NCBI GenBank assembly: GCA_947565875.1
Contig: CANOHR010000071.1
Location: forward strand, 1-6,148
DNA length: 6,148 nt
DNA from: an uncultured Pseudoflavonifractor sp.
GTDB taxonomy: Bacteria; Bacillota; Clostridia; Oscillospirales; Oscillospiraceae
Direction of reading: 5' to 3'
Each line of letters starts with the position of its first letter. The first letter of the stretch is position 1. The position numbers were made by a program, and so were the translations under genes. The notes under the pieces are model-generated. The model saw nothing but the letters and a program-made list of their open reading frames with translations. It had not been told where the DNA came from and searched no databases. This document shows positions 1 through 4,797 of this stretch, in pieces.

Positions 1-162
1 CAGAGCTGTGTGGTATCAGCGGTGTCGGTCTCAGGAAGGTTCGTAAGGGCGGAGGATATGGCGGAAAAGGTGACGGCTGTATATACAGACCGGGAGAACC
101 TGGAGAATTACCGCTACTTCCTCTCCGGCCTCCGCATGGGCCTGGAACTACTGCGCCTTTAA
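1..162 (+). CDS. C-terminal fragment of an unidentified plus-strand protein
   Basis: The reading frame is open from the first base and stops at TAA 160-162, leaving 53 residues that end in YRYFLSGLRMGLELLRL. The start lies outside the window. An internal ATG at 58 has GGAGG only two bases before it, too close for normal initiation, so an upstream start is more likely. The tail has an amphipathic helical look with a GLRMGLEL pattern. I recall a similar ending in small Clostridia proteins of the DUF6809 type, but this is a weak impression and no function is assigned. It converges with the minus-strand gene ending at 148, and the two overlap by 15 bases. Confidence 0.5.
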   Translation, partial: QSCVVSAVSVSGRFVRAEDMAEKVTAVYTDRENLENYRYFLSGLRMGLELLRL

Positions 163-996
163 ATACAACTCCTTCATCACCAGCGCGTCCTTCTCCTGTG
201 TTCCGGCGCTCTCGCAGATAAAGGTGGGATTCCAACCCCGGCGGGCGACCTCCGCCATCAGGGGAGCCGGATCGGGACCGAAGCCCCCGTTATCGGCAAA
301 AGTCCGGTGGCACTTCTCGCCGCCGCCCGGGGTAAATTCTATCTGGGAAAAATGGCTGTGGAAGCTCTTTACCCGTTCCGCGCCAAGGGCCTTTTCCATC
401 TGGTCCAGCATGACCTTACAGGCATCCGCTCCCGTCAACTCCCCCAGGCTCCGGGCGTATAGGTGCCCGAAGTCCACGCAGGGGATGAGCCGCTCATCCA
501 GTTGACATAATTCCAGGACCTCCCCCAGATCCCCCAATTGGTTTATTTTTCCCATGGTCTCGGGGCAAAGGGCAATATGGGAAAAGCCCTCTCCCTCCCA
601 GACCTTCAGTACCTCCTTCATGGAGGCTATGGCGATATCCAGAGCCTCCTGCCGCGTCCGCTTCATCAGGGCTCCGGTGTGGACCACCACACGGGTGGCC
701 CCCATCCAGTCCGCCGCCTGACAGGCGGCCATGATATAGCCTGTAGTTTTGCGGAGGCTTTCCGGGTCGGGGTTTGCCAGATTGATAAAATAGGGGGCGT
801 GGAGGGACAGGGTGATCCCCGCCTCCTTCGCCGCCGTGCCCAGCTTGCGGGCGGAGTCCTCTCCCACATGGACCCCCTTGCCGCACTGATATTCATAACA
901 GTCCAGCCCCAACTCTTTTAGCCACTTGGGGGCGTCGACAGAGGACTTATAGGGAAAGGCGTCGGGATTCCCGGCGGGACCGAATTTGGCGCTCAT
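148..996 (-). CDS. Endonuclease IV-like TIM-barrel protein (AP endonuclease family 2)
   Basis: This 282-residue protein has the length and motif order of endonuclease IV, the metal-dependent AP endonuclease of base excision repair. Likely metal ligands by alignment from memory are H66 (LHAPYFINL), H106 (VVHTG), E146 (CPETMGK), D175 and H178 (CVDFGH), H215 (FHSHFS), H230 (EKCHR) and E262 (ICES). Y69 and F70 sit where E. coli Nfo has its DNA-intercalating Tyr72-Leu73. The Asp two residues before the H230 equivalent (D229 in E. coli) is K here, with E227 next to it, so one metal site may be altered. The protein may therefore be a divergent sugar-phosphate TIM barrel rather than a proven DNase. 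The start is ATG 996-994, with AGGAAG seven bases upstream. It is the second gene after yqeG, with a 4-base gap, so it is probably cotranscribed and translationally coupled. Confidence 0.82.
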   Translation of the reverse strand: MSAKFGPAGNPDAFPYKSSVDAPKWLKELGLDCYEYQCGKGVHVGEDSARKLGTAAKEAGITLSLHAPYFINLANPDPESLRKTTGYIMAACQAADWMGATRVVVHTGALMKRTRQEALDIAIASMKEVLKVWEGEGFSHIALCPETMGKINQLGDLGEVLELCQLDERLIPCVDFGHLYARSLGELTGADACKVMLDQMEKALGAERVKSFHSHFSQIEFTPGGGEKCHRTFADNGGFGPDPAPLMAEVARRGWNPTFICESAGTQEKDALVMKELYLKAQ

Positions 997-1000
997 AGGC

Positions 1001-1498
1001 TCACTTCCTTTTTCCGGCCCAACGGAACGGGGCCTCTATGGCATAGCGTACCCTGCGAAGGGGATTTTTTCCCCAGGCCAGGGGCCTTACCAAAACGGAA
1101 TATATCCCCGCCCGGTTGGCCCCCCAGATATCGGTGAAGATCTGATCCCCCACCATCAGGGCCTCTGAGGCCGGGAACCCCGTTTTCGTCAGGGCTTCCA
1201 TGTATCCCTTCCGGCTGGGCTTTCCCGCGTGGCGGACGTAGCCAATGCCCAGCGCCTCACAGAACGCGGGACAGCGGCGGCTCTTTCGGCTGTTGGAGAC
1301 CACGTAGAGAGCGATACCGGCCCCCTCCAGCTTTTCCTTCCATGCCCGGAGCGCGGGGGAGGGAAGGGGCTCCTCATAGGGGGTCAGGGTATTGTCCAGA
1401 TCGCAGAGTACCAACCGGATCCCCTGGGAGGAAAGTTCCTGCGGGTCAAGGTCATATATGCTGCTTACCACCCGCCGGGGAACCAGAGAACAGGCCAA
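1001..1498 (-). CDS. yqeG: YqeG family HAD IIIA-type phosphatase, TTG start
   Basis: The protein is 165 residues from a TTG start. HAD motif I is CDLDNTLTPYE with nucleophile D33 and D35. Motif II is the serine of VVSNS (S68), motif III the lysine of HAGKPSRK (K93), and motif IV is GDQIFTD with D118 and D123. The short cap-less layout and the N-terminal RRVVSSIYDLDP stretch match YqeG proteins (usually about 170 residues). Their substrate is not settled, although the family is often called a phosphatidylglycerophosphatase-like phosphatase. The frame extends upstream to ATG 1540-1538 and ATG 1597-1595, but neither has a good ribosome binding site. The TTG has AGAGGTGAT three bases before it and gives the usual YqeG N-terminus. 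The gene is followed after 4 bases by the endonuclease IV-like gene. No convincing promoter is visible upstream. Confidence 0.9.
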   Translation of the reverse strand: MACSLVPRRVVSSIYDLDPQELSSQGIRLVLCDLDNTLTPYEEPLPSPALRAWKEKLEGAGIALYVVSNSRKSRRCPAFCEALGIGYVRHAGKPSRKGYMEALTKTGFPASEALMVGDQIFTDIWGANRAGIYSVLVRPLAWGKNPLRRVRYAIEAPFRWAGKRK

Positions 1499-1501
1499 GG
1501 G

Positions 1502-1512
1502 ATCACCTCTTT
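1502..1512 (-). promoter_or_regulatory. Strong Shine-Dalgarno that fixes the yqeG TTG start
   Basis: Read on the minus strand, these bases are AAAGAGGTGAT, an extended match to the 3' end of 16S rRNA. Three bases (CCC) separate it from TTG 1498-1496, which puts the GG core about seven bases from the start. No comparable site precedes the upstream in-frame ATG codons. Confidence 0.8.
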
Positions 1513-1525
1513 TCAAACGCCGTAG

Positions 1526-1546
1526 GGCCCCATGACTCATGGGGCC
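1526..1546. repeat. Perfect 10-base inverted repeat in the yqeG leader
   Basis: GGCCCCATGA and TCATGGGGCC surround one central base, so the site can form a very stable hairpin in either transcript. On the minus strand it lies about 17 bases upstream of the yqeG Shine-Dalgarno, in the presumed 5' leader. On the plus strand it is followed by GCTCTTTTTG and looks like a terminator, but no plus-strand gene feeds into it. It could be a leader hairpin, an operator or a stop for antisense transcription. The sequence does not decide between these. Confidence 0.6.
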
Positions 1547-1606
1547 GCTCTTTTTGCGCCTTTGGGACGAATGGGGACTTCTGTTTTTCCCGCGCATGTC
1601 ATAAGA

Positions 1607-1633
1607 TAGTTTCGATTGACAAGGGCAAACACG
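1607..1633 (+). repeat. Left terminal inverted repeat of the MITE-like element
   Basis: It begins TAGTTTCGATTGACAAGGG and continues CAAACACG. Compared with the reverse complement of the right end, it differs only at 1610 (T against C) and 1626 (C against A). The first two bases are the TA of the probable target duplication. Confidence 0.8.
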
Positions 1634-1740
1634 GTTTTGCGGGGCCCAAGCCGTCCCCGGACTGCGTTTTGTCTCCTTGCCTTACGCCAGTAAGGCTGCG
1701 TCGCCAACCTTGCCGGGAACGCCTTGGGCTCCCGCAAAAC
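1634..1740. repeat. Internal stem-loop A of the MITE-like element
   Basis: The outer arm 1634-1650 (GTTTTGCGGGGCCCAAG) pairs with 1723-1740 with one bulged base. Inside it sits a perfect 7-base hairpin, GCCTTAC-GCCA-GTAAGGC, at 1679-1696. The structure begins immediately after the left terminal repeat. Confidence 0.7.
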
Positions 1741-1749
1741 TCCTTCGGA

Positions 1750-1856
1750 CCCCAGAGAGTCCCAAAGGGTGTGATGGCAAGGCCGCACCCCGCAGGCGGG
1801 CTGTCGCCCGGCAAGGGGGAGAACGCCGCCAGCGCGCCCTTTGGGGCTCTCTGGGG
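1750..1856. repeat. Internal stem-loop B of the MITE-like element
   Basis: Arms 1750-1769 (CCCCAGAGAGTCCCAAAGGG) and 1837-1856 are inverted repeats of each other with one mismatch in 20, which is a G-U pair in one of the two transcripts. A small inner hairpin, CGGGC-TGTC-GCCCG, occupies 1797-1810. The arm ends directly against the right terminal repeat. Confidence 0.72.
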
Positions 1857-1883
1857 CGTGTTTTCCCTTGTCAATCGAAGCTA
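1857..1883 (-). repeat. Right terminal inverted repeat of the MITE-like element
   Basis: On the minus strand it reads TAGCTTCGATTGACAAGGG then AAAACACG, the inverted partner of 1607-1633. On the plus strand it contains TTGTCA (1868-1873), which also serves as a plausible -35 box for the gene at 1931. Confidence 0.8.
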
Positions 1884-1896
1884 AAATGATTATACC
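1868..1896 (+). promoter_or_regulatory. Probable sigma-A promoter for the 1931-2713 gene, -35 inside the MITE end
   Basis: TTGTCA (1868-1873, 5 of 6 to consensus) is followed by a 17-base spacer and TATACC (1891-1896, 4 of 6). The -35 is part of the right terminal inverted repeat and the -10 lies in the flanking DNA. The distance to ATG 1931 allows a leader of roughly 25-30 bases. The -10 is imperfect, so the call is moderate. Confidence 0.5.
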
Positions 1897-1930
1897 ACTT
1901 TTTGGGGTGTTTGGACAAGGGGGAAATGAG

Positions 1931-2713
1931 ATGGAGTATGTGGAGCGGCTTATCATAGCGGCCAAGCCGGGGGAGATCACCTCCGCCGGGAGTTGGGGAA
2001 AGCCTGTGGCGCACCTGGCCTACCGGGTAGGGGGAGGGCCCCACCTTTTTCGGGCCAACGGCCCGGTCACTCCCCAGGGGGGACTGATGATGATCGACGA
2101 CGCCGGTTTTTCCGGCGTCGGGGAAGCGGAGGGCTTTTGCAATGAGGTGTTGCGGGAATGCGCCGCCCGGAAGTTCACCGGGGTGGTGTGCCGTTTTCAG
2201 GGCAGTCCCGTTCCGGTCCTTTCCCAGGCGGTAGGAAAGCTGGGAGAACTATGCCGGAGCCGGGGACTGGAATGCTTTGTCTCCGAACCCTACGGCTCTG
2301 CCGCCCCCTCCGCCGGGGTGCTGGTCTCCACCGCACTCTCCGGCGGCTCCCTTCAGGGAAGGCTGGAGGCGGCCAGAGACAGCTTCGGTTCCCGGCGGCT
2401 TGCCTTATGGATCGAGAGGACGGCGGAGGATTTTCTGCTGCCCTCTCCCAGCGGGACGGGCGCCCCTCTGACGGTGGAGGAACTGGAGCGCCGGAGGGAG
2501 GAATACGGGGCGGACATCTTTTTTTCCGGGGAACTGTGCGCCCACTATTTTACTTACATGGCGGGGGAGAAGGGGCACTTTGTCCTTTTTGACGACGCCG
2601 GCAGTATCCAGAAAAAGCTGCGTCTGGCCTCCGCACTGGGGATCAAGACCGCTTTTCTGCCCTACGAGACCACAGGCGATCTGCTGAAAGACCTCCTGGA
2701 AAAGGGAACGTAG
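1931..2713 (+). CDS. Hypothetical protein with a GH18-like C-terminal end
   Basis: The 260-residue soluble protein shows no signal peptide or membrane helix. ATG 1931 is chosen because AAGGGGG ends seven bases upstream; the frame runs back into the MITE-like element but without a site there. The secondary-structure pattern alternates strands and helices (GGLMMIDDAG 50-59, TGVVCRFQG 83-91, GLECFVSEP 112-120, RLALWIER 156-163), consistent with a TIM-barrel-type fold. Residues about 217-246 (FVLFDDAGSIQKKLRLASAL then GIKTAFLPYE) resemble the end of GH18 domains in spore peptidoglycan hydrolases of the YaaH/SleL type. The GH18 catalytic DxxDxDxE motif was not found, so hydrolase activity is doubtful. 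It stands alone, followed by a terminator, and its function is unknown. Confidence 0.75.
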   Translation: MEYVERLIIAAKPGEITSAGSWGKPVAHLAYRVGGGPHLFRANGPVTPQGGLMMIDDAGFSGVGEAEGFCNEVLRECAARKFTGVVCRFQGSPVPVLSQAVGKLGELCRSRGLECFVSEPYGSAAPSAGVLVSTALSGGSLQGRLEAARDSFGSRRLALWIERTAEDFLLPSPSGTGAPLTVEELERRREEYGADIFFSGELCAHYFTYMAGEKGHFVLFDDAGSIQKKLRLASALGIKTAFLPYETTGDLLKDLLEKGT

Positions 2714-2782
2714 GGCGCGACGCCCCGGCGCGCCGATCCTTTCGAAGTCCCCGCATCCGCGACTTTCTGGGGAAAGCAGGAA

Positions 2783-2814
2783 AAAAGCCCTGTGTCTTGC
2801 GACACAGGGCTTTT
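2783..2814. terminator. Bidirectional rho-independent terminator between the 1931 gene and rpsU
   Basis: Arms 2783-2796 (AAAAGCCCTGTGTC) and 2801-2814 (GACACAGGGCTTTT) pair perfectly around a TTGC loop. The plus strand ends in TTTT and the minus strand in six T residues. It can therefore end both convergent transcripts, being about 70 bases after the plus-strand stop and 8 bases after the rpsU stop. Confidence 0.93.
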
Positions 2815-2821
2815 GACGCTC

Positions 2822-3004
2822 TTAATAGAACTTTTTGCGATTCTTCCGGGCGGCCTCAGACTTCTTACGGCGCTTGACGCTGGGGCTCTCGTAATGCTCG
2901 CGCTTACGGACCTCGGCCAGCACGCCCGACTTGGCGCAACTGCGCTTAAACCGCTTAAGTGCGTTCTCCAGGGACTCGCCCTCTTTTACGTGGATCTCCG
3001 ACAT
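2822..3004 (-). CDS. rpsU: 30S ribosomal protein S21
   Basis: The 60-residue protein begins MSEIHVKEGESLENALKRFK, continues with RSCAKSGVLAEVRKREHYES and ends with KRRKKSEAARKNRKKFY. This is the typical S21 layout of a short acidic start followed by a long Arg/Lys-rich helix that contacts the 16S 3' region in the small subunit. The frame extends 13 codons upstream, but ATG 3004-3002 is correct because GGAGGGAGGGGAAG precedes it and S21 proteins begin here. It has its own consensus promoter and a strong terminator, so it is probably monocistronic and highly expressed, without its frequent yqeY partner. Confidence 0.97.
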   Translation of the reverse strand: MSEIHVKEGESLENALKRFKRSCAKSGVLAEVRKREHYESPSVKRRKKSEAARKNRKKFY

Positions 3005-3024
3005 TGACTTCCCCTCCCTCCGAA

Positions 3025-3066
3025 GCGGTGGGAACTCGTCCACCGCGAAAGGGCCATAACCATGGC
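3025..3066 (-). promoter_or_regulatory. Two hairpins in the rpsU 5' leader
   Basis: In the minus-strand transcript the leader first forms GCCAT-GGTT-ATGGC (3066-3053). It then forms GCGGTGG and CCCACCGC arms (3046-3025) around an eight-base loop, just before the Shine-Dalgarno. They could stabilise the mRNA or take part in autoregulation. No known leader family is recognised. Confidence 0.45.
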
Positions 3067-3078
3067 TTTAACAGCAAT

Positions 3079-3107
3079 ATTATATGTGATTTGCCCCAGA
3101 ATGTCAA
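3079..3107 (-). promoter_or_regulatory. Consensus sigma-A promoter of rpsU
   Basis: On the minus strand TTGACA (3107-3102) and TATAAT (3084-3079) are both perfect matches, separated by exactly 17 bases. Initiation about seven bases past the -10 gives a leader near 65-70 bases. This strength fits a ribosomal protein gene. Confidence 0.93.
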
Positions 3108-3141
3108 GGAACATTTTCGTTGACTTTTTTGGATATTGCCC

Positions 3142-3166
3142 AAAAGCCGGACTTGCAGCTGCCGGC
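3142..3166 (-). terminator. Possible weak terminator after coaX
   Basis: On the minus strand GCCGG (3166-3162) can pair with CCGGC (3150-3146) around an 11-base loop, followed by TTTTG. The stem is only five pairs, so termination would be partial at best, and read-through from coaX into rpsU is possible. Confidence 0.3.
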
Positions 3167-3217
3167 CGCTAAAATTTCTGGGGGACCCGGCGGAGGGGCA
3201 GGGCAGGGGGCAGGCAA

Positions 3218-3985
3218 TCAATGGTTCTTGTCATAGATGAGTCTGAGGCCCTGGAGCATCAGATCCTCCTCCACGGAGATCTCCCGCCTGCAAAGGGGGA
3301 CCACCATGGAGGCAAGGCCCCCGGTGGCCACTACGGCGGCCATCTTCTCGCCAAGTTCGGCCTCCACCCGGTCGATGAGCCCGTCCAGCATGGCGGCGTG
3401 GCCGTAGAGGGCGCCCGACTGCATACACTCCACCGTGTTGGAGCAGACCACTTTGGGGGGAACGGAGAGTTGGATCCGGGGTAGCTGGCTGGTGCCGGAG
3501 GAGAGGCTGTCTACCGACAGCCGAAGCCCCGCCAGGATAGCGCCGCCCAGGAACCGGCCCTGCCTGTCGATGACGGACATGGTGTTGGCGGTCCCCATGT
3601 CAAAGATGATGAGAGGCTTGGGATACTTGTCGGTGGCGGCCACCGCGCCCACCACCAGGTCGGCCCCCAGCTGGCCGGGGTCGTCGATCTTGATGTTAAG
3701 GCCGGTTTTGATTCCCGCCCCCACCACCAGCGCCTTGCGGTGGATCACGATCTCCACCGCCCGGCACAGGGCATGGGTAAGCTCAGATACCACGCAGGAG
3801 AGGATAGCCCCCTCGATCTGTCCCCGGTCGATCTGATGAAGGTCGCACAGGTTGCGGAAAATAAGGGCGTACTCGTCTGCGGTCTTGGCCCGGTCGGTGT
3901 GGATCCGGGCGGTAAAGAGAAGGGAATCTCCCTCCATACAGCCCAGCACGATATGGGTATTTCCGGCGTCAATGGCGAAGATCAT
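3218..3985 (-). CDS. coaX: Type III pantothenate kinase
   Basis: The enzyme phosphorylates pantothenate with ATP, the first committed step of coenzyme A synthesis, in the cytoplasm. Its 255 residues match the family length. Visible motifs are the N-terminal DAGNTH (D6) of the ASKHA phosphate loop, LGADLVVGAVAA with the probable catalytic D109, FDMGTANT (129-135) for the second phosphate-binding loop, LGGAILAGL, NTVECMQSG and VATGGL near residue 221. Many CoaX proteins have GADR where this has GADL, so the Arg is replaced. The start is ATG 3985-3983 with AAAGGAGG seven bases upstream; the longer open frame has no support. It follows an ECF S-component gene by 16 bases, and the two are probably one transcript. 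Confidence 0.95.
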   Translation of the reverse strand: MIFAIDAGNTHIVLGCMEGDSLLFTARIHTDRAKTADEYALIFRNLCDLHQIDRGQIEGAILSCVVSELTHALCRAVEIVIHRKALVVGAGIKTGLNIKIDDPGQLGADLVVGAVAATDKYPKPLIIFDMGTANTMSVIDRQGRFLGGAILAGLRLSVDSLSSGTSQLPRIQLSVPPKVVCSNTVECMQSGALYGHAAMLDGLIDRVEAELGEKMAAVVATGGLASMVVPLCRREISVEEDLMLQGLRLIYDKNH

Positions 3986-4001
3986 GGGAGTTCCTCCTTT
4001 T

Positions 4002-4610
4002 TTACAGGGCCTCCGTGCCCGCTGCGGGACGGCGGGCGTGGATGATGCGGACGATAACGGGACCCAGCACAAGGTTCACCGACAACTCCACCAGGAAATT
4101 TACCCCGGCCAGGCCGAAGATGATGTAATAGAAAATGTCGGTTCCTCCGGCCCAGGCCGTCAGGGTGTCATGGAAGAAAAGGATCATGGCCAGACAGAAA
4201 AGGCCGGTATTGACCACGGGGCAGACCACTCCGGCGCAGAGGGCGGCGGCTGTGGAGCTGCCGGCCTTGGAGAGGGCGCGGTATACCCCGCCCGCGCAGG
4301 CCCCTGCGGCGATCCCCTTGCCCAGGCAGACCAGGGCGGTCACCAAGGGATTGGAATTCCAGAGTACGCTTCCGCCCAGATCCATACCGGAGATACAGCA
4401 CATGAGTACCACCAGCCCGAATACGCCGCCCAGATAGGCCCCCGCTCCGGTCCCGTAGAGGGCAGCGCCCACCACGATGGGTACCAGGCTGAGGGTAATG
4501 GATACCGGGCCGATCTTGGCCACATTGGCCGTGAGTTGAAGTACGATGATGAGGGCGGTAAAGATCGCCAACGTCACCAGCTTCTGTGTGTGGAGCCTTG
4601 CGTTTTCCAT
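4002..4610 (-). CDS. ECF transporter S component, probably pantothenate-specific
   Basis: This is a 202-residue, very hydrophobic membrane protein with about six predicted helices (about 11-30, 37-54, 56-74, 86-112, 119-145 and 157-189). Its size and shape fit the substrate-binding S subunit of energy-coupling factor transporters, which associates with a shared EcfA/A'/T module. Helix 1 carries AIFTA (A15, A19), the AxxxA pattern known to contact EcfT. No ATPase or T subunit is present here, so it would use the shared module. Position directly upstream of coaX suggests pantothenate as substrate (PanT-like), which is inference from context. The start ATG 4610-4608 has AGGAGG nine bases upstream. 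Confidence 0.85.
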   Translation of the reverse strand: MENARLHTQKLVTLAIFTALIIVLQLTANVAKIGPVSITLSLVPIVVGAALYGTGAGAYLGGVFGLVVLMCCISGMDLGGSVLWNSNPLVTALVCLGKGIAAGACAGGVYRALSKAGSSTAAALCAGVVCPVVNTGLFCLAMILFFHDTLTAWAGGTDIFYYIIFGLAGVNFLVELSVNLVLGPVIVRIIHARRPAAGTEAL

Positions 4611-4660
4611 ATTCAGTTACCTCCTGCTGCTGTCCGCAAAGGGTACAGCGCAATTTTACC

Positions 4661-4677
4661 ACCGCCGGAGCGGCGGT
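4661..4677. repeat. Hairpin at the start of the ECF-coaX transcript
   Basis: ACCGCCG-GAG-CGGCGGT forms a perfect seven-pair GC-rich hairpin with a three-base loop. It lies right where the minus-strand transcript from the TATAAT at 4689-4684 would begin. It may protect the 5' end of the mRNA. The leader is too short and simple for a riboswitch. Confidence 0.5.
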
Positions 4678-4683
4678 AGGACC

Positions 4684-4712
4684 ATTATAGAAGGATGAAG
4701 AGAAAAAATCAA
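4684..4712 (-). promoter_or_regulatory. Sigma-A promoter for the ECF S component-coaX operon
   Basis: On the minus strand TTGATT (4712-4707, 4 of 6) and a perfect TATAAT (4689-4684) are separated by 17 bases. The -10 lies about 74 bases upstream of the S-component start codon. Confidence 0.75.
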
Positions 4713-4733
4713 GCATAAGAGGACGAAAGGGGC

Positions 4734-4761
4734 TTGACATGCATATTATATGATGTATAAT
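4734..4761 (+). promoter_or_regulatory. Sigma-A promoter for the Cys/His-rich protein gene
   Basis: Perfect TTGACA (4734-4739) and perfect TATAAT (4756-4761) are separated by 16 bases. The -10 lies 36 bases before ATG 4798, giving a leader of about 30 bases that includes AAAAGGAG. Confidence 0.85.
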
Positions 4762-4763
4762 AT
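4743..4763. promoter_or_regulatory. Inverted repeat overlapping the -10: possible operator
   Basis: ATATTATA (4743-4750) and TATAATAT (4756-4763) are perfect inverted arms around TGATG, covering the spacer and -10 of the promoter at 4734. The symmetry also creates TATAAT on the minus strand at 4750-4745, with a poor TTGGAT 17 bases upstream. A dimeric repressor could bind here, but AT-rich -10 regions produce such symmetry by chance fairly easily. It does not match a regulator box I can name with confidence. Confidence 0.4.
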
Positions 4764-4797
4764 TGCTATCCAAAAGTAGGAAAAGGAGTCAGGAACG

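Larger units (their letters stand above)
1607..1883. mobile_element. MITE-like non-coding element with terminal inverted repeats and TA flanks
   Basis: The element has 27-base terminal inverted repeats (25 of 27 identical) and a TA at each outer end, as expected for TA-targeting IS630/mariner-type insertions. Inside are two large stem-loops that fill almost the whole interior. The open frames crossing it have no good ribosome binding sites and look like by-products of GC-rich palindromic sequence. It lacks a transposase, so it would need one in trans. It lies between the divergent yqeG and 1931-2713 genes. It might instead be a structured repeat such as a large REP or an RNA-coding repeat. 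The structure is seen directly; mobility is inferred. Confidence 0.72.

Noticed and set aside
494..921. Open frames of about 130 codons on both strands inside the endonuclease IV-like gene
   Set aside because: The 148-996 frame has the family motifs along its whole length; the others are out-of-frame shadows.
1526..1559. Plus-strand rho-independent terminator (hairpin followed by a T run)
   Set aside because: No plus-strand gene lies upstream to be terminated; the hairpin is reported as a leader repeat of yqeG instead.
1590..1633. Outward minus-strand promoter for yqeG from the left terminal repeat
   Set aside because: TTGTCA is present, but no acceptable -10 lies 16-18 bases downstream (the nearest candidates are at 8 or 13-14 bases).
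1342..1884. Long open frames on both strands across the MITE-like element (also 1537-1980 and 1599-1874)
   Set aside because: They follow the GC-rich inverted repeats, lack ribosome binding sites, share no recognisable domain, and overlap yqeG or the 1931 gene.
3852..4679. 275-codon plus-strand open frame
   Set aside because: It is antisense to coaX and the ECF S component, both of which have clear family motifs and ribosome binding sites. Its translation is low-complexity and resembles a GC-rich antisense shadow.
4611..4683. Riboswitch upstream of the ECF S component
   Set aside because: The leader is only about 70 bases with one simple hairpin and no conserved aptamer features I can recognise.
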